Shown here piece by piece: positions 14,238 to 20,511 of a DNA stretch of 20,511 nt; the first letter of the stretch is position 1, and each line of letters opens with the position of its first letter. Where the stretch lies: NCBI GenBank assembly GCA_027717595.1, contig JALLOF010000029.1, forward strand, positions 1 through 20,511. Direction: 5' to 3'. The translations under genes were made by a program, and so were the position numbers. The stretch is from Nitrospinae bacterium AH_259_B05_G02_I21. Lineage in GTDB: Bacteria > JADFOP01. The notes below the pieces were generated by a model. That model worked only from the letters and a program-made list of their open reading frames with translations. It had not been told where the DNA came from and did no database searches.

Positions 14238-15815
14238 TCACCGCTTGCGGCGCCGGCCGAAACCCCCTCCGCCCGGGGTATAGATGGAGACAATCTGCCC
14301 AGCCTTCACCTGCCGGTTGACCTTTCCTGGCAGGACCTCAACTCGCCGCCCCTTGCGCAGCAGATTGAGGCCCGGCATCCCGGGCCTACCACCTCGAAGG
14401 CCGTAAGGCCCCCGGCGGCGGCGATCACTGAGGATCGTCAGCGAGGCATCGCAAAGCACCTCCACCTCGCGAACCACCCCGTCGCCGCCGGGGTGACGCC
14501 CGGCACCCCCGCTTCCTCGACGAAGCGCATAGCGCACCACCCGGAAGGGATAGGCGTACTCCAGGGCCTCAATAGGCGTATTCATGGTGTTGGTCATATG
14601 GGTGTGGACGGCGTTGAGCCCCGGCCCCATCGCGCTCGCCCCCACCCCGCCGGCGATGGTTTCGTAGTAGGTGAAGGGTCGGTGGCGGACGGAGTCGTAA
14701 CCACCCAGCGTGAGATTGCTCATCGTCCCGGCCGAGGCCGCCGGGATGGCCTCGGGCATCGCCCGGGCGAACGCCCCAAGCAAGACATCGACAATACGCT
14801 GGGAGGTCTCAACATTGCCCCCGGCCACAGGCGCCGGGAAGCGGGCGTTGACTACCGTGCCTTCGGGGGCCACAACGGTGAGCGGCCTCATGCACCCGGC
14901 ATTGCTCGGAAGCTCCAGGTCAACCAGACAGCGAACGACGTAGAAGACGGCGGAGAGGACTATGGGCTCGACCGCGTTCACGCTGCCGCGGACCTGGGGG
15001 TCGGTGCCCGTGAAATCGATATGAACCTTATCGCCCCGGACGGTCACCGCCACGGCAATCTTGATGGGTTGATCGGAAAGACCGTCGTCATCGAGGTAGT
15101 CCTCGAAGCGATACGTGCCGTTGGGGATGGACCGGATGGCCTTGCGGGTCATGCGCTCGGCGTAGTCCTGCAGGGCCCGCATTGCGGCAACGACGGTGCG
15201 CCGGCCGCGCGCGGCCACAAGCTCGACCAGCCGCTGCTCTCCGATGCGGTTGGAGGCTATCTGCGCCGCCAGGTCCCCTTCGCGCTCCTCGGGTGTCCGT
15301 ACGTTGGCCAGCACGAGACGAACCACATCGCGCTCCACCACACCGCGGCACACAAGGGTCAAGGGAGGAATGCGAAGGCCTTCCTGGTAAATCTCCGTGG
15401 CCAGGGGAAGGCTTCCCGGCGTCATCCCTCCCACGTCGGCGTGGTGAGCCCGATTGGCTACGTAGAAGAGCGGTCGGCGGTCCCTGGACCCGATATAGAC
15501 GGGCGCTACGAGGGTAATGTCGGGCAGATGGGTGCCCCCACGGTAGGGGTCGTTCATGATGACCATATCGCCACGGCCCATTGGGGCTTCGGCCCGCGCC
15601 GCCATGACCGCCAGAGGCATACTGCCGAGGTGGACGGGGATGTGGGCCGCCTGGGCGGCCATCTGGCCGTCGGCGTCAAAGACGGCGCAGGAGTAATCGC
15701 GCCGCTCCTTGATGTTGGGACTGTACCCCGTGCGGCCAAGGGCCACGCCCATCTCTTCCGCCACCGAGGAGAACAGGTTCTTGAACACCTCGAGGGCGAT
15801 AGGATCGATCTTCAT
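14238..15815 (-). CDS. hyuB: Hydantoinase B/oxoprolinase family protein (HyuB)
   Basis: The 525-residue subunit is complete. It opens with the family pattern IDPIALEVFKNLFSSVAEEM, then NIKERRDYSCAVFDADGQM (34-52), NDPYRGGTHLPDITLVAPV (88-106), NRAHHADVGGMTPGS (121-135), and near the end TPGGGGFG. With HyuA it forms ATP-dependent hydantoinases, 5-oxoprolinases or acetone-carboxylase-like enzymes; the exact substrate is not predictable from sequence. The ATG at 15815 overlaps the HyuA stop by 4 nt (ATGA), so the pair is translationally coupled. The frame is open to 16220 because of the high GC content, but the upstream part overlaps HyuA and is not homologous. The gene ends in a short basic tail, RRRKR. 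Confidence 0.94.
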   Translation of the reverse strand: MKIDPIALEVFKNLFSSVAEEMGVALGRTGYSPNIKERRDYSCAVFDADGQMAAQAAHIPVHLGSMPLAVMAARAEAPMGRGDMVIMNDPYRGGTHLPDITLVAPVYIGSRDRRPLFYVANRAHHADVGGMTPGSLPLATEIYQEGLRIPPLTLVCRGVVERDVVRLVLANVRTPEEREGDLAAQIASNRIGEQRLVELVAARGRRTVVAAMRALQDYAERMTRKAIRSIPNGTYRFEDYLDDDGLSDQPIKIAVAVTVRGDKVHIDFTGTDPQVRGSVNAVEPIVLSAVFYVVRCLVDLELPSNAGCMRPLTVVAPEGTVVNARFPAPVAGGNVETSQRIVDVLLGAFARAMPEAIPAASAGTMSNLTLGGYDSVRHRPFTYYETIAGGVGASAMGPGLNAVHTHMTNTMNTPIEALEYAYPFRVVRYALRRGSGGAGRHPGGDGVVREVEVLCDASLTILSDRRRRGPYGLRGGRPGMPGLNLLRKGRRVEVLPGKVNRQVKAGQIVSIYTPGGGGFGRRRKR

Positions 15816-17812
15816 CGGCCCCGCTCCAGCCGCAAGTTGTACAGACGATCCACCTGGGCGACCCAGCCCGGCGGAACCCAGGTCGTGGCGCTGTACTCGG
15901 GCACCAGGGCCGGCCCCCGGAGACGCGCTCCCACGGGCAGGTCCTCGCGCCGGAACACGGACGCCTGCACGCGCCTTCCACCCGAGACGACGGCCTTGCG
16001 CTCCACGAGCCTGGGACGGGCAGGACGCCTCGGCGCCCGCCCTTTGGGCAAGACCACCGGCGCGACAGGCCCGGTGACATGGACCCGGACGGCCACGACC
16101 TCGACGGGCTGCTCCGGCCTTGCGTAGCCGTAGGTCGACTCGTGCTGGCCGTGAAAGGCCGCCACATAGTCTCGGCAGTAGGGGACGGACAGCTCGTAGG
16201 ACTGACCCACATAGCGGCAATCGATCAACCGCTCCAAAATGAGGTCGTCCCGCGCCAGGCCTTCGGCCGCCATCTCCCGGCGCCCCTCGCTCTCCAGTCG
16301 GCGATACGCTCTATCGAGGTCCCTAGCCGAGAGCGCCTCGGCCTCCTTCATCACGGTGGCTACGTAGGTCCGCTTCACGTCGCTCATCACCATGCCCAGG
16401 GCCGAAGCGATGCCCGCGTGGTTCGGCACCACCACCCTTGGGATGGCGAGCCGCTCGGCGAGCTCGCAGGCGTGAAGGGCCCCGGCACCCCCGAACGAGA
16501 CGAGAGTGAAGCGCCGCGGGTCGTGGCCCCGCTCGACGCTGATTACGCGGATGGCCCGCTCCATGGTGGCGTTGACCACCTCAATGATGCCCTCGGCGGC
16601 TCTCGTCCGGCTCACGCCGAGGGTGCTGGCGAGCGATTTCATCGCCCGAAGCACTCCCGCCTCGTCGAGCGGCATTGTGCCGCCGAGAAACCACCGGCCA
16701 TCGAGGCGCCCGAGGGCGAGATTGGCATCCGTGACCGTGACCTCGCTCCCCTTGCCGTAACAGATGGGCCCGGGGTCCGCCCCGGTGCTCTCTGGCCCCA
16801 CAACGAGCGCCCCACCCGGGTCGCGCCGTGCGATCGAACCCCCTCCGGCCCCGACCGTGTGGAGATCGATCATCGGAATATGTACGGGGACTCCTCCGAC
16901 CGCTGCCTCGGCAGCCAAGGTGACCTCTCCGTCGCAGAGAGCCACATCCGTCGAAGTCCCTCCCATATCGAACGTGATGACCCGCTCGAAGCCTGCCCGC
17001 CTTCCGACGGCCAGACCCGCCACCACCCCACCGGCAGGTCCGGAGAGGATGGTATGGACCGGCTCAGCGGCTGCCCGAGCGGCGCTGATGGAGCCTCCGT
17101 TGGACTGCATGATGCGGAAGTGAGCCTTACCCAATGAGCGGCTCAGCCGCTCCAGGTGGCGGCCCATGACCGGGGCTACGTAGGCGTTGACCGTGGTCGT
17201 GGAGGCACGCTCGTACTCGCGATGCTCAGGCAGAATCCGATGCGAGCACGACACTGGGACGCCAAGCCCCCCGAGGGCCTCGGCCACGGCCAGCTCGTGG
17301 GCGGGGTTGACGAAACTGAAGAGGAAGCAGACCGCCACCGACTCTATACCCTGTCCCTGCATCTTTCGGCGCAATTCCGCTAACGCCTTGCGGCTCAATG
17401 GCTTGAGGACGGTCCCATCGTACAGTATCCGCCCGGTCACCCCATAACGCAGCTCCTTGGGCACCAGAGGCGGTGGGCAAGATGGCGTCAGGTCGTAGAG
17501 GTGTGGCCGGACCTGGCGGCCGATCTCGAGCAGGTCTTCGAAGCCCGCCACCGTGACGAAGGCCGTCCGGGCCCCCTTGCGCTCAATCAACGCATTGGTG
17601 GCCACCGTGGAGCCGTAGGTAATCTCGCATCGGGCCGGCTCCAGGCCAAGCTCCTCAAGACCCCGAAGCACCGCCTCGGCCGGATCATGGGGCGTGGAGA
17701 GCACTTTATGGACCCGCACACCCCCCTCGGAGGCCACGATGAAGTCCGTGAAGGTACCACCCGTGTCGATGCCCACTCGAGCCGTGCGCGATGCCGTCGA
17801 TTTGGGAACCAT
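15812..17812 (-). CDS. hyuA: Hydantoinase A/oxoprolinase family protein (HyuA)
   Basis: The 666-residue protein is full length for the family. It has an N-terminal hydantoinase/oxoprolinase domain with the ATP-binding motif GIDTGGTFTDF (14-24) and a second phosphate-binding motif FDMGGTSTDVALC (281-293) in the ASKHA-like core. SGPAGGVVAGLAVG (257-270) and HTVGAGGGSIARRD are further family hallmarks. The C-terminal part forms the usual beta-rich domain. ATP-dependent ring opening of hydantoins or 5-oxoproline, or ketone carboxylation, are the known activities. The start at 17812 is supported by GGAGGAGGGGG immediately upstream. HyuB overlaps its stop by 4 nt. There is no third (gamma) subunit, so acetone carboxylase is unlikely. 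No transporter, racemase or carbamoylase lies beside it. Confidence 0.95.
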   Translation of the reverse strand: MVPKSTASRTARVGIDTGGTFTDFIVASEGGVRVHKVLSTPHDPAEAVLRGLEELGLEPARCEITYGSTVATNALIERKGARTAFVTVAGFEDLLEIGRQVRPHLYDLTPSCPPPLVPKELRYGVTGRILYDGTVLKPLSRKALAELRRKMQGQGIESVAVCFLFSFVNPAHELAVAEALGGLGVPVSCSHRILPEHREYERASTTTVNAYVAPVMGRHLERLSRSLGKAHFRIMQSNGGSISAARAAAEPVHTILSGPAGGVVAGLAVGRRAGFERVITFDMGGTSTDVALCDGEVTLAAEAAVGGVPVHIPMIDLHTVGAGGGSIARRDPGGALVVGPESTGADPGPICYGKGSEVTVTDANLALGRLDGRWFLGGTMPLDEAGVLRAMKSLASTLGVSRTRAAEGIIEVVNATMERAIRVISVERGHDPRRFTLVSFGGAGALHACELAERLAIPRVVVPNHAGIASALGMVMSDVKRTYVATVMKEAEALSARDLDRAYRRLESEGRREMAAEGLARDDLILERLIDCRYVGQSYELSVPYCRDYVAAFHGQHESTYGYARPEQPVEVVAVRVHVTGPVAPVVLPKGRAPRRPARPRLVERKAVVSGGRRVQASVFRREDLPVGARLRGPALVPEYSATTWVPPGWVAQVDRLYNLRLERGR

Positions 17813-18019
17813 TCCCCCTCCTCCGCTTTGACCCCCAGGCCAAAGCAGACGTTGGACGACGTAGACCTTACCATACGCCGGGCCGGAGGCGTCAACGCTT
17901 TTCCCGACGACCCTGTCTTGTCAAGAAGAAGAGAGTATGGTAGCCTTCAAGCCGTTTTTCGGCAGCCGGCGGGTCAAACCCACACCCGCCTGCCGCCCAC
18001 GAATGACGAGAACCCTCCG
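17813..18019. other. Divergent control region between hyuA and the DHS-like gene
   Basis: This 207-nt gap separates two genes read in opposite directions and should hold both promoters. On the minus strand TTGACA (17924 to 17919) and TTGACG (17895 to 17890) could serve as -35 elements, but neither has a convincing -10 at 16-18 nt. TACCATAC (17869-17876) and GTATGGTA (17935-17942) form a perfect 8-bp inverted repeat 58 nt apart. A match of this length in a region of this size can arise by chance. Confidence 0.3.
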
Positions 18020-19141
18020 ATGAACAGCCCAGAGCTACCCACTCTCGACCTGAAACACATCACCACGGGGATCACGGCGGCCGGCCTGATCGATACGGCC
18101 TTCCACGCCTACAACGCCGCCCGGCTCAAGGAAGCCTGCCAGCTATTCACCACCCATCTGCTTCGAGAGGACGTCACCATCGGCCTGAGCCTTTCAGGAG
18201 CCCTGACCCCCGCCGGCCTTGGGACCTCGTGCCTCGTCCCCCTCATTCAGCGAAACTACGTGGACTGGATCGTCACGACCGGGGCAGTCCTCTATCACGA
18301 TCTACACCTGGGGCTCGGCTTCTCCTTTTATAGAGGGAGCCCCGGGCTTGATGACATCGAGTTGCGCCGACGCAAGCTCATCCGCATTTACGACGTCATC
18401 ATCGAGTTCGACGCCATGCGAGAAACCGACCGGTGGCTTCGGAAGGTGTTCGAAGACCCCGTCTTCCGACAGCCCCTCGGCTCGGCAGAGCTCCACTACC
18501 GTCTGGGCGAGAAAATCGCCGAGAGCGAAAAGCACCTCGGACTCGGGGGCAAGACGATGCTCGCCGCCGCCTACGCCGCAGGGGTGCCCATCTACGTCGC
18601 CTCGCCCGGAGACAGCTCCATCGGCCTTGTGATAGCCGAGCGGGCCCTCGTCGAGGATACCATCGTCTTCGACGTCAGCCGCGACGTCAACGAGACGGCG
18701 GCCATCGTCAACCACGCCAAGCGCAAGGGCGCAAGCGCGGCCGTCTCGATCGGCGGGGGCGCCCCAAAGAACTTTCTGCTGCAGACGGGGCCTCAGCTCG
18801 AGGACATTCTCGGCCTCGAGGCCATGCCACACGACTACTTCATCCAGTTCACCGACGCTCGGCCCGATACGGGGGGTCTCTCAGGCGCTACTCCCTCCGA
18901 GGCCGTCTCGTGGGGCAAAATCGACCCGGCGATGCTCCCCCACGCGGTGACGGCCTACGTGGACGTCACCATCGCCCTGCCGCTGCTTGCGGCCTACGTC
19001 TTGGAGAGGGGCCTCGAGCGGGAGGCGAAGAGACTCTATGACCGCCGGCCCACGATGCTCAAAGACCTCCAGACGGATTTTGTCGAACACGAGAAACAGA
19101 TCGGCAATCTGCCGCCGGACTTCGAGCCAAAGGCCCTCTAG
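18020..19141 (+). CDS. Deoxyhypusine synthase-family protein (probable homospermidine synthase-like)
   Basis: The 373-residue protein belongs to the NAD-dependent deoxyhypusine synthase fold. Characteristic blocks are TTGAVLYHDLHLGLG (86-100), KTMLAAAYAAGVPIYVASPG (178-197), VSIGGGAPKNFLLQ with the catalytic lysine at position 250, and SEAVSWGKI near residue 293-301. In eukaryotes and archaea the enzyme moves an aminobutyl group from spermidine to eIF5A. Bacteria lack eIF5A, and bacterial members of this family that have been studied act on small polyamines, for example making homospermidine, so a polyamine role is more likely. The insertion TGGLSGAT just before the EAVSWGK motif appears in the bacterial type. 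The ATG at 18020 is chosen as the first start after the hyuA region; its ribosome site is weak. No other polyamine gene is adjacent. Confidence 0.85.
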   Translation: MNSPELPTLDLKHITTGITAAGLIDTAFHAYNAARLKEACQLFTTHLLREDVTIGLSLSGALTPAGLGTSCLVPLIQRNYVDWIVTTGAVLYHDLHLGLGFSFYRGSPGLDDIELRRRKLIRIYDVIIEFDAMRETDRWLRKVFEDPVFRQPLGSAELHYRLGEKIAESEKHLGLGGKTMLAAAYAAGVPIYVASPGDSSIGLVIAERALVEDTIVFDVSRDVNETAAIVNHAKRKGASAAVSIGGGAPKNFLLQTGPQLEDILGLEAMPHDYFIQFTDARPDTGGLSGATPSEAVSWGKIDPAMLPHAVTAYVDVTIALPLLAAYVLERGLEREAKRLYDRRPTMLKDLQTDFVEHEKQIGNLPPDFEPKAL

Positions 19142-19158
19142 GTGTGCCGAATGTCTTC

Positions 19159-19187
19159 TGGACACACTACCATTAACAAGGTATAAT
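19159..19187 (+). promoter_or_regulatory. Near-consensus sigma70 promoter of the MltD-like gene
   Basis: TGGACA (19159-19164, 5 of 6 matches) is followed by a 17-nt spacer and a perfect TATAAT (19182-19187). Transcription would begin near 19194, leaving a leader of about 70 nt. It is the best-scoring promoter I found in the window. Confidence 0.65.
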
Positions 19188-19196
19188 ATCTTATGA

Positions 19197-19208
19197 TGTT
19201 ATATAACA
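19197..19208. promoter_or_regulatory. 12-bp palindrome at the predicted transcript start
   Basis: TGTTATATAACA is a perfect palindrome that begins about 10 nt after the -10 box, so it covers the start of transcription, a place where repressors bind. Bases 19211-19226 then form a small hairpin (GGTAT, 6-nt loop, ATACC). It sits in an AT-rich island unlike the surrounding high-GC sequence. Confidence 0.35.
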
Positions 19209-19264
19209 AAGGTATTCCCCGATACCCGAGCCCAACTCATGGTTGATTGATCCCCGTGAATGGC

Positions 19265-20511
19265 ATGATCTCCAATCACCGGACCTCCCTCCTCCTCTCG
19301 GCCTGTCTCCTGCTCAGCACACTCGCGGCGGGCTGCCTGTCACCTCCCCGCTCCCAGATGCCGCCGAGGGTCACGAGCGTTGCCTACAGCTCCAACAAAA
19401 CCATCATCGTGTCCGCTCGCTCCTCCGTGCTTCGAGGCATCAAGGCTTACGAGGCCAACGACTGGGAAACGGCCCGCCGGAACCTCGACGAAGCGGAGAC
19501 AATCCTCGGGCGGGCCGACCTGCCCGATGGCTACAAAGATTTGAAACTCATCCAAGTGGACCTGCCTGAGGCCTACCGTAACCTCGACCTCGCGGCCATC
19601 CACAATCAGGTGAGGGGATATGCGCCGACGAATCGTGGCAACCATGGCAAGGTGAGGCTCGTTTCGGAGGAATCCTCCGATGCCTCTTCGTACTGGCAGT
19701 CCCTGGCCCTCAACCCTTCTAATCTTCCCGAGCGGGCGTTCCTCGAGCGGGAGATCGTCCGGCTGATGGCCGAGTTCGGGGAAGATTCGTACACCGTCCC
19801 GCCCGTCTTCGTCGAGAGCGTGCAACACTTCATCACCGACTACCAAGGGCCCAGGCGCAAGTGGTTCGAGAAAGCCCTGGCCCGCTCACCGAAATACGTG
19901 CCTCTCATCACCACCATCTTCAAGCAGAAGAAGGTGCCCGAGGACATGGCGTACATGGCCCTCGTGGAAAGCGGCTTCTCGCCGACGGCCACAAGCCGAG
20001 CGCGGGCCCGGGGCCTGTGGCAATTCATCAGCTCGACGGGCCGCAACTACGGGCTGCGCGTCAACAAGTGGCGGGACGAGCGACTCGACCCCCTCAGGTC
20101 GACCATCGCGGCCAGGGAGTACTTCCTCGATCTCGTTGCCATCTACGGCTCCCGCTCCTTCTTGCTGGCCATGGCGAGCTACAACGCCGGAGAGGGGAAA
20201 ATAACGTCTTGCCTCAAACGGCTCGACGACCCCTTCGAGAAGAGAAACTTTTGGGCTATCCGAGGGTGCCTGCGGCGCGAGACCCGCGAGTACGTGCCCC
20301 GGATCATCGCCGCCGCGATTGTGGCGAACCACCCCGATCGCTACGGTTTCACTCCCCCGATACCGCTGGGGGAAGTGGACTGGATGATCGTCACGCGCCC
20401 GACTCGCCTCAGCACACTCGCCCGCCACGCGGGGATCACCGAGGCCGACCTTCGCACGCTCAACCCCGACATCAGCCCCAAATTTCGCTCAACCCCATCC
20501 CGGGTAATCAA
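19265..20511 (+). CDS. MltD-like lytic murein transglycosylase lipoprotein (cut by right edge)
   Basis: The gene is open from 19265 to the end of the window (415 codons seen). It has a lipoprotein signal with lipobox LAAGC (Cys24), a TPR-like helical stretch (about 50-82: SVLRGIKAYEANDWETARRN), then an SLT lysozyme-like domain. The catalytic glutamate is Glu235 in MALVESGFSP, followed by ARGLWQFISSTGRNYGL, ASYNAGEGKI (304-313) and ETREYVPRIIAAAIV. The final segment (VDWMIVTRPTRLSTLARHAG, then ADLRTLNPDI) resembles the LysM-like region that follows the catalytic domain in MltD. It cleaves glycan strands in peptidoglycan and probably sits at the outer membrane. A GTG at 19256 and a TTG at 19247 are alternative in-frame starts; none has a clear ribosome site. 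Confidence 0.9.
   Translation, partial: MISNHRTSLLLSACLLLSTLAAGCLSPPRSQMPPRVTSVAYSSNKTIIVSARSSVLRGIKAYEANDWETARRNLDEAETILGRADLPDGYKDLKLIQVDLPEAYRNLDLAAIHNQVRGYAPTNRGNHGKVRLVSEESSDASSYWQSLALNPSNLPERAFLEREIVRLMAEFGEDSYTVPPVFVESVQHFITDYQGPRRKWFEKALARSPKYVPLITTIFKQKKVPEDMAYMALVESGFSPTATSRARARGLWQFISSTGRNYGLRVNKWRDERLDPLRSTIAAREYFLDLVAIYGSRSFLLAMASYNAGEGKITSCLKRLDDPFEKRNFWAIRGCLRRETREYVPRIIAAAIVANHPDRYGFTPPIPLGEVDWMIVTRPTRLSTLARHAGITEADLRTLNPDISPKFRSTPSRVI

Noticed and set aside
14493-16127. A long rightward open frame of 544 codons opposite hyuB and the end of hyuA
   Set aside because: High GC content leaves stop-free frames opposite strong genes. HyuA and HyuB have full family motifs here, and the opposite frame shows none.
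15816-16220. A longer HyuB starting at 16220
   Set aside because: The extra part overlaps HyuA and does not match the family, while ATGA coupling at 15812-15815 is the usual arrangement.
16079-17137. A 352-codon rightward open frame opposite hyuA
   Set aside because: It is a shadow of hyuA with no family motif and no ribosome site.
17501-18019. An N-terminal extension of the deoxyhypusine synthase-like gene to 17501
   Set aside because: It would overlap the hyuA start on the opposite strand, and the family N-terminus begins near 18020.
1-20511. CRISPR arrays, tRNA or rRNA genes, insertion sequences and phage genes
   Set aside because: No spaced direct repeats, no tRNA-like cloverleaf or CCA-type ends, and no transposase, integrase or phage motif were seen by eye in either strand.

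Overview
The window reads like an ordinary stretch of chromosome from a high-GC (roughly 60%), Gram-negative bacterium. Two predicted outer-membrane-type lipoproteins, an MltD-like murein transglycosylase and several Sec signal peptides point to a diderm cell envelope. The gene mix (hyuA/hyuB, a bacterial deoxyhypusine-synthase-like enzyme, an exported bifunctional-nuclease/PDZ protein) suggests a poorly cultured lineage such as Tectomicrobia, Methylomirabilota, Nitrospinota or a deltaproteobacterial relative. That placement is inference. I see no tRNA, rRNA, CRISPR array, phage gene, insertion sequence or integrase.

Left part (1-2851): the C-terminal end of a sugar-nucleotide transferase runs in from the left edge and converges on a leftward pair, a LysR regulator followed 6 nt later by a YccU-type CoA-binding protein. 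The LysR gene diverges from a DMT/EamA permease. The 231-nt gap between them holds a good sigma70 promoter for the regulator, a -10-only promoter for the transporter, and three tandem inverted repeats.

Middle-left (2898-5895): four rightward genes form a probable envelope-related cluster. They encode a small coiled-coil protein, an exported BFN (DUF151) domain fused to a PDZ domain, a lipoprotein, and an exported protein of unknown function.

Centre (5979-11533), all leftward: cysE and a cysteine desulfurase (cysteine synthesis and sulfur transfer) start from a TTGACA-N17-TACACT promoter and a leader with an 8-bp hairpin. Next comes an exported protein of unknown function. Last is an ABC-2 ATPase/permease pair, translationally coupled, followed by a membrane-anchored SGNH-hydrolase-like protein, which looks like an envelope export or modification unit.

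Right part (11617-20511): a B12-type radical SAM enzyme and a GT4 glycosyltransferase form a two-gene leftward operon. Upstream lie coupled hyuA-hyuB genes (hydantoinase/oxoprolinase family), read leftward. These diverge from a rightward deoxyhypusine/homospermidine-synthase-family gene. The window ends in an MltD-like lipoprotein transglycosylase, cut by the right edge, which is preceded by a near-consensus promoter in an AT-rich island with a 12-bp palindrome.

No radically new system is obvious. The best candidates for undescribed biology are the exported BFN-PDZ protein with its three neighbours, the ABC-2/SGNH unit, the radical SAM/GT4 pair, and the structured divergent control region at 1702-1900.
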